From an uncultured Eubacteriales bacterium (GTDB taxonomy: Bacteria; Bacillota; Clostridia; Oscillospirales; Oscillospiraceae): a stretch of 12,659 nt of DNA. Both the position numbers and the translations under genes were made by a program. Below the pieces are notes generated by a model. That model was given only the letters and a program-made list of their open reading frames with translations. It was not told the origin of the DNA and did no database searches. The DNA is taken from assembly GCA_900552725.1 (NCBI GenBank), contig USAT01000052.1, positions 1 through 12,659 on the forward strand. The letters run 5' to 3'. How positions within the stretch are numbered: position 1 is the stretch's first letter; every line of letters begins with the position of its first letter. Below, piece after piece: positions 1 through 7,383 of the stretch.

Positions 1-44
1 CAGCGGCCAGCGGAAGACAGTGGGCGGGCATTGAGGATCTGTTT

Positions 45-69
45 GATCCGATCAAGGAGCGGATCTTTT
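45..69 (+). terminator. Weak terminator-like hairpin at the left edge
   Basis: GATCCG (45-50) and CGGATC (60-65) form a perfect 6-bp stem with a 9-nt loop, followed by TTTTA and further T-rich sequence. Read on the plus strand this could end a convergent gene lying left of the window. On the minus strand it lies just beyond the stop of the BTAD regulator and has A-rich sequence before it, but no U-run after it. The stem is short, so this is a tentative call. Confidence 0.25.
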
Positions 70-113
70 ATCTTATCTTGCGGCAAAGCCACATGGCCTA
101 CGCAGAATTTCTG

Positions 114-1229
114 TTACAGGATCACCAGCTTGTGGCTGCATTTCTTCTGCAGAACCTCTGCCACGTCCCGGCTTAGCGCATCCAAGGGGGCGCCGTTCAG
201 GGAGCGAATCTCCAGCCTGTGGGCCTGTTTCCCCGTGCAGAGGCCGGTTATCAGGTCTATAAAAGCCTCCGCTACGCGCACCATGGGTACGCATGTCGGC
301 GTCTGCGCAGGCAGGATAGGCTGCAAATAGGCCAGGTCCGAGAGCTGCCGCTGTGTCAGATGGTCGCTCCAGGTGATCTGATTGCTTTGGCAAAGCGCCT
401 TCAGCACCTGGGACATCCAGCCGCCGGGGAGGGACGGAATGGTGCAGACCTCCAAATGCAGCACATTTTCCTCCACATCCCTGGTTTTCTGCAAGTGGAA
501 CTGCTTGCTCAGCTCCTGCAGCTCCGGAGAGGGCTCGGCCCCCACATCCCGCAGCAGCCGGCTATAGAACATCTGATAGTACTGCACGGCATCCCGCCAG
601 GCGCTCCGCCGGATCAGTATCTCCAAACGGATTCTTGCAATGTCCTCGTTATAGGGGTCGATCTCCTCGCAGGCGGACATAAACTGCAGGCAATCGTCAT
701 CCAGCGCGTTTTCATAGGTCAGCCGGATCAAGCGGTGATAGACCACCAGCTTTCGGTTTTCCAGGTAGTACCGGCGCTGGATGATATACTCCAAAAAGTT
801 CTCGCAATTGTGCAGACTGCAGTTTTCAAAAAAGTCGCCCCGGAACAGGGACAGCAGATGCTTCAGCTCTGCGATGGAGTTGATATCTTCGAGATTGGCC
901 TGCTCGATCTCAGATATATCGCACAGAAAGCTAAAGTTGGGATTGACCTTGATATCATCCTTGGACACCAGCAGAAGCGACTCACCATCCGCCTGCACGA
1001 GGGCCTTTTTGATCTGCCAGAGGTTGAAGCGCAGGTTGTATTTGGCGGCATCATCGCTGCTTTCGCTCCAAAGATAGCTGATGATGTCGCTGCGGCGCAT
1101 TTGCCGGGTCTCCCTCATCAGGACCAGGGCGATGATAGCGGCAGCCTTGCTGCTGATTTGATCGCTGACATCCGCATCGTCCAGCAAAAATCGGGGCCCG
1201 CCCATAAACGTAATGTACAACATACTCAT
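114..1229 (-). CDS. BTAD/SARP-type transcriptional regulator
   Basis: This is a 371-residue predicted DNA-binding regulator. Residues about 1-97 fit the OmpR-like winged helix of SARP-type regulators: the stretch around 53-76 has the pattern LW...NLR..L..IKKAL typical of the family. Residues about 100-245 fit the bacterial transcriptional activation domain (BTAD), ending in the hallmark GAEPSPELQEL (230-240). The last 125 residues have no domain I recognise and may sense a ligand or partner. There is no ATPase or TPR extension as in large SARP/AfsR proteins. The start overlaps the stop of the upstream amidohydrolase in an ATGA arrangement, so it is probably translationally coupled; a second in-frame ATG lies two codons later. 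As last gene of the catabolic operon it may control that operon, which is inference. SARP-type regulators are best known from actinomycete antibiotic clusters. Confidence 0.85.
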   Translation of the reverse strand: MSMLYITFMGGPRFLLDDADVSDQISSKAAAIIALVLMRETRQMRRSDIISYLWSESSDDAAKYNLRFNLWQIKKALVQADGESLLLVSKDDIKVNPNFSFLCDISEIEQANLEDINSIAELKHLLSLFRGDFFENCSLHNCENFLEYIIQRRYYLENRKLVVYHRLIRLTYENALDDDCLQFMSACEEIDPYNEDIARIRLEILIRRSAWRDAVQYYQMFYSRLLRDVGAEPSPELQELSKQFHLQKTRDVEENVLHLEVCTIPSLPGGWMSQVLKALCQSNQITWSDHLTQRQLSDLAYLQPILPAQTPTCVPMVRVAEAFIDLITGLCTGKQAHRLEIRSLNGAPLDALSRDVAEVLQKKCSHKLVIL

Positions 1230-2770
1230 TCATTCCGGTCAAATACGACCCGCCCGTCTTTGATGGTCATATCCACTTGAACGTCCTTCAGCTGCCGGGG
1301 ATCCATCTGCGTTATATCCCGGTCCAGGATCACAATATCGGCGTCCTTCCCCTCCCGGAGGCTCCCCTTTTTCTTTTCCAAAAAGAGGGCATAGGCCCCA
1401 TGGCTTGTATACATCTCCAGTGCCTCCTGCAGCGTTACGCTATTGGCGGCAACGGGATGGTTGACGGCGTAGTGGATGCCCTGGAAGGGATTGGGGTTGG
1501 TGATGGGTGGGTCCGAACCGCCGCAGATGGTAATACCGCTGTCGATAATCCGGCGAAATTGGTTGGTAGTGCCGTAACGATCGCCCAGACGCTGCTGATA
1601 CATACCGCCAGGATAGCCCCACAGCCCCTCATAGGCGGGCTGCATGCACAAAATGACGCCCAGGCGGGCAGCCCGCTGCATCTGGGAGGGTGTTATAAGC
1701 TCCGCATGCTCAATGCGGTGGCGCATGGAGCGCACGTCATAGTGTTTCGCGGCGGCCTCCAGCGCCTGGAGCACGGTCTCGATGGCGGCGTCGCCAATGG
1801 CGTCAAAGCCAATCTGCAGATTGTTCTGGCAGCACTCCATGGTAAAATGTGTCAGCGCATCCTGCGTCATGTAGATCCACCCCTTCCGGTGGGGCTCATC
1901 GGCATAGTCAAAGGAAAGGGCCGCTGTCCGGCCGCCCATGGTGCCGTCGATATACAGGGAGCCGCCGATATGCTTGAGGCCGTGCTGCAGGGCACGCTTA
2001 TACTCGGTGGTCTGATAGAAAATCTCTATACTCAGAGGATAGCGGTCCTTATAGTGCACCAAGAACTCGCTGGTGCGCAGAGGGCTCTGCTCTGCCTTGG
2101 CGCCCCGGCACTCCATGGCGGCCACGGTGGTAAGGCCATGGGAAAAGGCTATGCCCACAGTGCGGGCGGCAGCGGTATCATAGTCATCATAGGAATAGGC
2201 GTCCAGCACGTTGCCCTCCAGCCGGTTTTCCGCCTGATTGGTAAATACGCCTGTGGGAATGCCGCTGTCATCCATATGGATGCCCGGCAGGGTAAAGGGA
2301 ACCTTATTATACAGGATGCCCACGGTATTGAGGATTATGGTGTGATGGTCCAAGGAGAAGATCAGAACCGGCTTATCGGCGCAGTAATGGTCCAGGACCT
2401 TGCGGTCCGGAGGGGCCTTTTCCTCCAGGCGGCTGCTGTCCAGCCAGCAGGCAGTGACAACGCTGCGGCTGGCCGCCTCACGCCGGATAATCTGACCGAT
2501 CTCGTCATAATTGCGCACATGGGACAGATCTACATACCCGCACTCCAAGCCGGTACGCACCACCTGAAAGTGGTTGTCAATAAACCCCGGCAATACCGTC
2601 CGGCCCCCGGCATCAATGATCTGCACGGTGCCGGAGATATACTCCGGGTCGCGCTTTCCCACGCCCAGGCGGGCAATCTTACCGCCCTGGGTCAAAAGCC
2701 AATCGGCGCGCACATCGCCATCCATACAGAGAATCTTCCCGTTTTTGATGAGCAGGTCTCGTTGATCCAT
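1226..2770 (-). CDS. YtcJ-type amidohydrolase with altered metal ligands
   Basis: A 514-residue amidohydrolase-superfamily protein of the YtcJ type, the family that includes N-substituted formamide deformylase. I chose the ATG at 2770 because GGGAG lies 8 nt before it; the ATG at 2785 (519 aa) is possible. An N-terminal beta-sandwich part (LLIKNGKIL) leads to the barrel entry PGFID at 62-66, and the C-terminus returns to the sandwich (GKDADIVILDRD). Family landmarks are the DGTMGGRTAAL stretch (about 275-285), RIEH (His355) and GGSDPP (Asp420). Two positions are odd. The HxH metal motif reads His67-Phe-Gln69, and the usual His of the H-A-I-G-D motif is Asp323. The close relative encoded at 5761-7383 has normal ligands in both places. 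Either the metal centre differs or the protein has a changed or lost activity. Substrate unknown; presumably a C-N bond in an amino-acid derivative. Confidence 0.85.
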   Translation of the reverse strand: MDQRDLLIKNGKILCMDGDVRADWLLTQGGKIARLGVGKRDPEYISGTVQIIDAGGRTVLPGFIDNHFQVVRTGLECGYVDLSHVRNYDEIGQIIRREAASRSVVTACWLDSSRLEEKAPPDRKVLDHYCADKPVLIFSLDHHTIILNTVGILYNKVPFTLPGIHMDDSGIPTGVFTNQAENRLEGNVLDAYSYDDYDTAAARTVGIAFSHGLTTVAAMECRGAKAEQSPLRTSEFLVHYKDRYPLSIEIFYQTTEYKRALQHGLKHIGGSLYIDGTMGGRTAALSFDYADEPHRKGWIYMTQDALTHFTMECCQNNLQIGFDAIGDAAIETVLQALEAAAKHYDVRSMRHRIEHAELITPSQMQRAARLGVILCMQPAYEGLWGYPGGMYQQRLGDRYGTTNQFRRIIDSGITICGGSDPPITNPNPFQGIHYAVNHPVAANSVTLQEALEMYTSHGAYALFLEKKKGSLREGKDADIVILDRDITQMDPRQLKDVQVDMTIKDGRVVFDRNE

Positions 2771-2841
2771 GGCATTTGCTCCCATCCTACAGTGTTCTTT
2801 ACAGAAAGAGTATAGCAGACTCCGCCCGAAAAGGGAAGCCT

Positions 2842-3852
2842 CTATTCCGCCGTTTCTATGAAGGCGGCCATGGCTGCCAGGAAATCTGCGTCCGTCAGCT
2901 CTGCCGCCAGGTCAAAGCACAGGGAGAGACCATTGTCGCTGTTGGTGGTGACCACAAGGCCGTCACCCGTCTGCTGATCCCACAGGGCCAAAGACTTGAA
3001 GCCGTCGTTATCGCCCCAGTGCCACCGGACGGAGGGTTCCTTTCGTATGAGGCCCACACCCAGGCCCCAGGCAATGTCATCATCGGCGATGCTCTGCACG
3101 GAGCCCATCTGGTGATAAGTGTCCTCCCGCAGCCCACCCCGGCTGCAGAGCAGGCCGGAAATAAACCGGGCGTAATCCGCAGCGTTGGAATACAGGGACC
3201 AGGCAGCATTAGGCTCCGGGGCGTTGCCGGTTAGATCCACACAATCCCGCACGCGGCAAGGATTGCCCTCCGCATCAAAGCCCAGAGAAATGGCGCTGCC
3301 CACCCCCGGCGTCCAAAGCACGGCGGAGCGGTGCATTTGAAAGGGCGTGAAAGCATGGCCCGCAAACAGCTCTGGGAGGGATTGTCCCGTAATTTTTTCC
3401 GCCAAGTGCTGCAGCAGGTAATAGCCCTGGCCGGAATAGCTATAGGCCGTACCCGGGGCAAAGAGCATGGGCATAGGGCGGCTGTGCCAATCCGGCAAGC
3501 CGGAGCTGTGGCTGAGGATGTGGCGGGGGGTGATCTTTGCAAAATCCGGATCCTGGGACCAGGGCTCGCCTCCCAGCCGGGCAGGCACCGACCCATCCAG
3601 GGTCAGCAGCCCCTCATCAGCTAATTGCAGGGCCAGCACGGCAAACAGGGGCTTTGTCAGGGATGCGCACTCAAAGAGGGTACCCTCCGTCACCGGGGCG
3701 GCGCCGGCAGCGCCGCTGACAGCGGAATGGGTCACCTGTCCCCCCTGCAGCAGGGCCACGCTGCACCCCGGTACACCCCGGCAGGTCATCCGGTGGGCCA
3801 AAAGCTCCGGATCCCCGCAGAAATGCTTCGCTTTTTCCGTTACAATATGCAT
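2842..3852 (-). CDS. Serine hydrolase of the beta-lactamase / S12 peptidase fold
   Basis: A 336-residue serine hydrolase related to class C beta-lactamases, D-aminopeptidases, D-Ala-D-Ala carboxypeptidases and EstB-type esterases. The nucleophile motif SxxK is Ser64-Leu-Thr-Lys67. The second motif, normally Tyr-x-Asn, reads Tyr139-Ser-Gly141 within SYSGQGYYLLQ. The third motif, equivalent to KTG, is His278-Trp-Gly280. No signal peptide is seen, so the protein is probably cytoplasmic and unlikely to act on cell wall or to be a resistance enzyme. A GGGGGA ribosome binding site sits 4 nt before the ATG, and the start lies 10 bp after the racemase stop, so the two are co-transcribed. Given the DmpA-like and racemase neighbours, a D-aminopeptidase, amidase or esterase role on small peptides or amides is the likeliest reading, but the sequence does not fix substrate. 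Confidence 0.85.
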   Translation of the reverse strand: MHIVTEKAKHFCGDPELLAHRMTCRGVPGCSVALLQGGQVTHSAVSGAAGAAPVTEGTLFECASLTKPLFAVLALQLADEGLLTLDGSVPARLGGEPWSQDPDFAKITPRHILSHSSGLPDWHSRPMPMLFAPGTAYSYSGQGYYLLQHLAEKITGQSLPELFAGHAFTPFQMHRSAVLWTPGVGSAISLGFDAEGNPCRVRDCVDLTGNAPEPNAAWSLYSNAADYARFISGLLCSRGGLREDTYHQMGSVQSIADDDIAWGLGVGLIRKEPSVRWHWGDNDGFKSLALWDQQTGDGLVVTTNSDNGLSLCFDLAAELTDADFLAAMAAFIETAE

Positions 3853-3862
3853 AGAGTCCCCC

Positions 3863-4567
3863 TTACATTTTTTTCACGGGATAGCCTGCGAAGGAAACAG
3901 CAGCCTCGGCCAGGATCTGCGTGGGATCCGCCACGGGATAGGGCAGCTCGCATTGGGCAAACACAATGGGAAGCTCCGTGCAGCCCAGGACAAAGCACTC
4001 CGCCCCCTGGGCTATCATGGCATCCAGGGTACAGCGCAGGGCTGCCACGTCAATGGCACCTAAGTTTCCGGCCTTGACGCCATCGTAGATGGCGGACATG
4101 ACCCGGCGCTGACCGGGAGCATCGGGCTTGATGACCCGTATGCCACGACCGGAGAGGAGGTTTTCATAAATGCCGGTTTGAATGGTTCCGTCGGTGGCCA
4201 AAAGGCCCACGGCGTTTACGCCCGCCCGCTCCAAACGGTCCGCCGTCAGGCGCAGCATGTGCAGCACCGGCAAGTGGGTCCGGAGACAGAGGTCATCGTA
4301 GAACCAGTGGGCAGTGTTGCAGGGCATGATCAGGACGTCGGCCCCGGCGGCCGCCAGGGTGTTAGCCGAGCGCACCAGCTGGGGTACCGGATCCTCGCCG
4401 CCCATGAGGATGGCCGCCGTCCGGTCGGGAATATCCGTGTTGCAGTCCACGATCACATGGGGAAAGTCCTGGTCCCGGGCGGCGGCGGTAGCGCGGATGA
4501 TTTTTTCAAACAGGTCCGCAGTGGCCAAAGGGCCCATGCCGCCGATAATGCCGATAATCTTTTTCAC
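3863..4567 (-). CDS. Aspartate/glutamate racemase family protein (RacX/YgeA-like)
   Basis: A 234-residue cofactor-independent amino-acid racemase of the Asp/Glu/hydantoin racemase superfamily. The N-terminus IGIIGGMGPLAT is the family signature. The two catalytic cysteines are both present: Cys83 in MPCNTAH and Cys196 in GCTELP. Such enzymes move the alpha proton with one cysteine on each face of the substrate; members of this branch (RacX, YgeA) often accept many amino acids, so specificity cannot be read from sequence. The start codon is GTG, supported by GGGGA about 6 nt upstream. It lies 14 bp after the aminopeptidase gene and 10 bp before the serine hydrolase, clearly one operon. Its place between a DmpA-type aminopeptidase and a possible D-aminopeptidase suggests it interconverts D- and L-amino acids freed by these enzymes. 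It is not a typical murI, which makes D-Glu for the cell wall and has other flanking motifs. Confidence 0.9.
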   Translation of the reverse strand: MKKIIGIIGGMGPLATADLFEKIIRATAAARDQDFPHVIVDCNTDIPDRTAAILMGGEDPVPQLVRSANTLAAAGADVLIMPCNTAHWFYDDLCLRTHLPVLHMLRLTADRLERAGVNAVGLLATDGTIQTGIYENLLSGRGIRVIKPDAPGQRRVMSAIYDGVKAGNLGAIDVAALRCTLDAMIAQGAECFVLGCTELPIVFAQCELPYPVADPTQILAEAAVSFAGYPVKKM

Positions 4568-4581
4568 AGCCTGTCCCCTTC

Positions 4582-5631
4582 TTACTTTTCGGATTTTTTC
4601 TCGGTCATATAGAGGTCTGCCAGGCTCTTATAATGGTTGCCTGCCCGGCCCGTTACGGCTTTGGCGTGGAGCATGGAGCTGATGATAGCCTCGTCCACGC
4701 TCTCGATAGCCGCCCGGAACACCTCGTCAATATCCTCCTCGTACACCAGGCGGATGGATTCCAGCCGATCGCTGCTGTAATGGGCCAGCTTGTTTCCGGT
4801 GGTGAAGGCCAGGGCAATTTCGCCGCTGCCGTTGCCGGAAATGCCGCCGGTACGGGCAATGCCGGATTGGGCGCGCTTTGCCACCCGCTCCAGCTGCCGG
4901 GCTGAAAGGGGAATATCCGTGGCGATGATGACGATAATGCTGCCCTTATCCTTCAGCTCCGACTGCTCCTGCCAGAACAGCCGCTCACCTACAGAGTCCC
5001 CCGCGACCTTGAGGTCCCGGAGGGTGCCGAAATTGGTCATGACCAGGGCGCCGACGGTATAGGTCTCGCCATAGAGCCGGCACAGCCGGGAGGCGGAGCC
5101 GATGCCGCCCTTGAGGGAATAGCACACCATGCCGGCGCCGGCGCCTACATCGCCCTCGGCAAAGGTATCCGCCGCCGCATCCAGAGCCGCTCGAGCGTGC
5201 TCTTTGGTAATGTGCAGGCCGCGGATATCGCTGAGGCGGGCGTCGTTGCACTCCATGACCAGGGAGTTCACAGTGCCGGCGTCCAGGCCGATGTCATCAT
5301 TCCGCTCCAGCATATACTCCACCAGAGCCGTGGAGACCGTGCCCACAGACAGAGTATTGGTCAGCAGGATGGGGGTTTCCAGCGTACCCAGCTCCTGCAC
5401 CTGGACCAGGCCGATGCTCTTTCCGAAGCCGTTGATTACATGGGCTCCGGCCAGGCACTTTTCGTGAAATACATCACCCGTGTGGGGGATGATGGCGGTG
5501 ACGCCAGTGTGTACCTCGCCGTCGTGGAGCGTCACATGGCCCACACGCACACCCGGCACATCCGTAATCAGGTTGCGGGGACCATGGCCCATGTAACCAA
5601 ACTTCAGACCGTATCTGCTCTCTACACCCAT
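4582..5631 (-). CDS. DmpA/BapA-type self-cleaving aminopeptidase (P1, S58 family)
   Basis: A 349-residue member of the P1/S58 family (DmpA L-aminopeptidase/D-esterase, beta-aminopeptidase BapA), Ntn-type hydrolases that cut themselves before an internal serine. The expected cleavage site is Gly230-Ser231, in KGSIIVIIATDIPL, giving an alpha chain of about 230 residues and a beta chain of about 119 residues starting with the nucleophile Ser231. Other family features are GxRNxITDVPGVRVGH near the N-terminus, the TNFG stretch around Asn200 and the GNGSGEIALAF segment (266-276). Known members remove N-terminal D- or beta-amino acids from short peptides, amides and esters. No signal peptide is visible. 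GGGAGG lies 9 nt before the ATG. It is first of five closely spaced genes (aminopeptidase, racemase, serine hydrolase, amidohydrolase, regulator), separated from the upstream pair by a strong terminator. Substrate remains open. Confidence 0.9.
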   Translation of the reverse strand: MGVESRYGLKFGYMGHGPRNLITDVPGVRVGHVTLHDGEVHTGVTAIIPHTGDVFHEKCLAGAHVINGFGKSIGLVQVQELGTLETPILLTNTLSVGTVSTALVEYMLERNDDIGLDAGTVNSLVMECNDARLSDIRGLHITKEHARAALDAAADTFAEGDVGAGAGMVCYSLKGGIGSASRLCRLYGETYTVGALVMTNFGTLRDLKVAGDSVGERLFWQEQSELKDKGSIIVIIATDIPLSARQLERVAKRAQSGIARTGGISGNGSGEIALAFTTGNKLAHYSSDRLESIRLVYEEDIDEVFRAAIESVDEAIISSMLHAKAVTGRAGNHYKSLADLYMTEKKSEK

Positions 5632-5653
5632 AATTAAATTCCTCCCTATTCGT

Positions 5654-5673
5654 CCGGAGCAGCTGCACTCCGG
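5654..5673. repeat. Inverted repeat in the leader of the aminopeptidase operon
   Basis: CCGGAG (5654-5659) and CTCCGG (5668-5673) are exact inverted arms around an 8-bp centre containing CAGCTG. The repeat lies between the terminator at 5688-5740 and the ribosome binding site of the gene starting at 5631. It could be an operator or an RNA hairpin. In the transcript the second arm contains CUCC, which could also pair with the GGAG of the ribosome binding site, so two exclusive folds are conceivable; that is inference from short matches only. Confidence 0.4.
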
Positions 5674-5687
5674 TCAGTATTTTTGTG

Positions 5688-5740
5688 AAAAAAGGCCGCC
5701 CGCTCAGCTCGTCTAATCAGACGTGCTGAAACGAGCAGCC
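5688..5740 (-). terminator. Strong intrinsic terminator after the permease-amidohydrolase pair
   Basis: Read on the minus strand, positions 5740-5719 and 5714-5694 form a stem of about 20 pairs including several G-U pairs, with one A-A mismatch and one bulged T. The loop is GATT, followed by six T (5693-5688). It begins 20 bp after the stop of the amidohydrolase gene ending at 5761. It should separate the permease-amidohydrolase transcript from the five genes downstream, for which I see no convincing -35/-10 promoter in the remaining 55 bp. Confidence 0.85.
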
Positions 5741-5760
5741 TATATGTTATGCTTCGCGCT

Positions 5761-7383
5761 TTAACGCTGATAGACTACCTTGCCGCCCACAACGGTCATT
5801 ACCGGCAGGATATCCTTGATCTCCATGGGATCCACGGTGAAGATATCCCGATCCAGCAGGACCATATCTGCATAATAGCCGGGCTTCAGGCGGCCCTTGA
5901 CGTCCTCCTGGAACTCCGCATAAGCGCTCTCCATGGTGTAGGCGTCAATAGCCGTTTCCACATCCACGCACTCGCCGGGATAGAAGCCGCCTGCGGGACG
6001 GCCCTGTCTATCCTTGCGGGTAACGGCCATGTAGATATTGGTGAAGGGGTTGCAGTCCTCCACAGGGCAGTCGGTGCCGTAGGACAGATGCACGCCCATG
6101 CGCAGAAGGGTGCCGAAGGCGTAGGAGGTGGAGGCCAGCTCCTTGCCGCACAGCTTTTCCACGATATTCATATCGCAATCCAGGAAAATGGGCTGGGCAA
6201 ACACCAGAATATCGTCCTTGGCGATGCGCTCCAGCAGGGCACGGTCGGTAATCTGGCAGTGAACAACGGCGTGGCGGAGCTTGTTCTTGCCATCCACGAA
6301 GGCCCGCTCATAGCACTCCACAGTGCGGCGCACGGCCTCGTCACCGATGCAGTGGGTAATCACCTGCAGATTATGCTCCTTTGCCAGCTGGCAGTAGCGG
6401 TCCATATCCTCCACGTTGATCCACTCCAGGCCGTGGTTTTCCGGATCGCCCACGTAGCCGTGGGACATAAGACCCGTGCGGGCGCCCAGGCTGCCGTCCT
6501 TAAACAGCTTCAGGGGGCCCAGGGTAAGCCAGGAGCCCTTCTTATACTCGCCCACGGCGTACTCGCCCCGGGTCAGGTATTCCTCGAAATCCTCCAGGTT
6601 GTTGAAGCAGACCTGGTGGCGATAGCGAACCTTGCCCTCTCCATTGTCGTACATCTCGTGCAGCAGGCGGAAGGCAGCGGGGGTATCCAGGAAGGTGGTG
6701 CCCACATCGTTGCTCTGGACGCTGGTGAGACCGTGGGAAACTGCATAGTCCATGGCATCCTTCATGAACTCATGGCGCTCCTCCAGAGTAAACTCCGGGA
6801 TAAGACGCTTGGCGATATTGCAGCCGTTGCCGGTGAAGATGCCGTTGGGCACGCCATTTTCATCGGTGAGGCAATCCTCGCCCTTGCACTTGTCTATCTC
6901 GCCGGTGCTCTGCAGGATCTCCAGGAGCTTGCTGTTGACGGAGACAATGTGCCCGCAGACACGCTCCAGCACGATGGGATAGTCGGTACTGATCTTGTCC
7001 AGGTCATGCCGGTCGGGCAGGCGGCTGCCGTCGGTGAAATAGTCCTGGTTCCAGCCGAGGGCGTGGAGACCATTTTTCACCCGCTGGGGATGCTCCTGGG
7101 CGAACTTGCGGCATACCTCGATCAGCTCCGCAATGGACTTTACATCGGCGATATGGGCCTGGTTCAGCGTCTCGCTGAACTGGGCAAAGTGCATATGAGA
7201 ATCATTGAGACCGGGGATCAGGGTCCGGCCGCCGCAATCCACCCGGGTGGCGTCAGCCGGGGCATCGGCCAGCAGGGCATCGCTGCTGCCTATGCGGCGG
7301 ATGATGCCGTCCTCAACCAAAACTGCCTGCTCATAATGACCCTTTTCTACATAGACCTTGGCATTATAATACAGCTCAGCCAT
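5761..7383 (-). CDS. YtcJ-type metal-dependent amidohydrolase
   Basis: A 540-residue amidohydrolase of the YtcJ type with an intact metal centre. Visible ligand motifs are His63-Met-His65 in GLNDSHMHF, His344 in THCIGDEA, His375 in AVVHCQ and Asp438 in YGTDCP. The DGSLGARTGL stretch (about 296-305) and the C-terminal KPGYYADMVLLDRDIF are family landmarks. Family members hydrolyse C-N bonds in N-formyl, N-acyl or ring amides; which one here is unknown. I prefer the ATG at 7383, 6 nt after GGAGG, to the adjacent ATG at 7386, which would leave only 3 nt. The gene overlaps the permease stop by 8 bp, so it is translationally coupled to the transporter and probably acts on what the transporter brings in. 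It is a distant paralogue of the product of 1226-2770. A strong terminator follows the stop. Confidence 0.92.
   Translation of the reverse strand: MAELYYNAKVYVEKGHYEQAVLVEDGIIRRIGSSDALLADAPADATRVDCGGRTLIPGLNDSHMHFAQFSETLNQAHIADVKSIAELIEVCRKFAQEHPQRVKNGLHALGWNQDYFTDGSRLPDRHDLDKISTDYPIVLERVCGHIVSVNSKLLEILQSTGEIDKCKGEDCLTDENGVPNGIFTGNGCNIAKRLIPEFTLEERHEFMKDAMDYAVSHGLTSVQSNDVGTTFLDTPAAFRLLHEMYDNGEGKVRYRHQVCFNNLEDFEEYLTRGEYAVGEYKKGSWLTLGPLKLFKDGSLGARTGLMSHGYVGDPENHGLEWINVEDMDRYCQLAKEHNLQVITHCIGDEAVRRTVECYERAFVDGKNKLRHAVVHCQITDRALLERIAKDDILVFAQPIFLDCDMNIVEKLCGKELASTSYAFGTLLRMGVHLSYGTDCPVEDCNPFTNIYMAVTRKDRQGRPAGGFYPGECVDVETAIDAYTMESAYAEFQEDVKGRLKPGYYADMVLLDRDIFTVDPMEIKDILPVMTVVGGKVVYQR

Noticed and set aside
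3..176. A plus-strand frame open from the left edge to a TAG at 174-176, reading like the C-terminus of a convergent protein (contains IEDLFDPIKERIFYLILRQ)
   Set aside because: It would overlap the BTAD regulator by about 60 bp, only 57 codons are visible, another plus-strand frame here is open even longer, and I recognise no family. It remains possible, but is not supported enough to list as a gene.
219..2815. Two long plus-strand open frames (219-1280 and 1277-2815) opposite the regulator and the amidohydrolase
   Set aside because: Their translations show no domain; they are antisense shadows of clearly recognisable minus-strand genes.
2842..3852. Antibiotic resistance (beta-lactamase) role for the serine hydrolase
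   Set aside because: No signal peptide, altered second motif, and a catabolic operon context argue against it.
3863..4567. Glutamate racemase MurI for cell wall synthesis
   Set aside because: The N-terminal IGIIGGMGPLAT and the GCTELP context match the RacX/YgeA-type branch, and the neighbours are catabolic.
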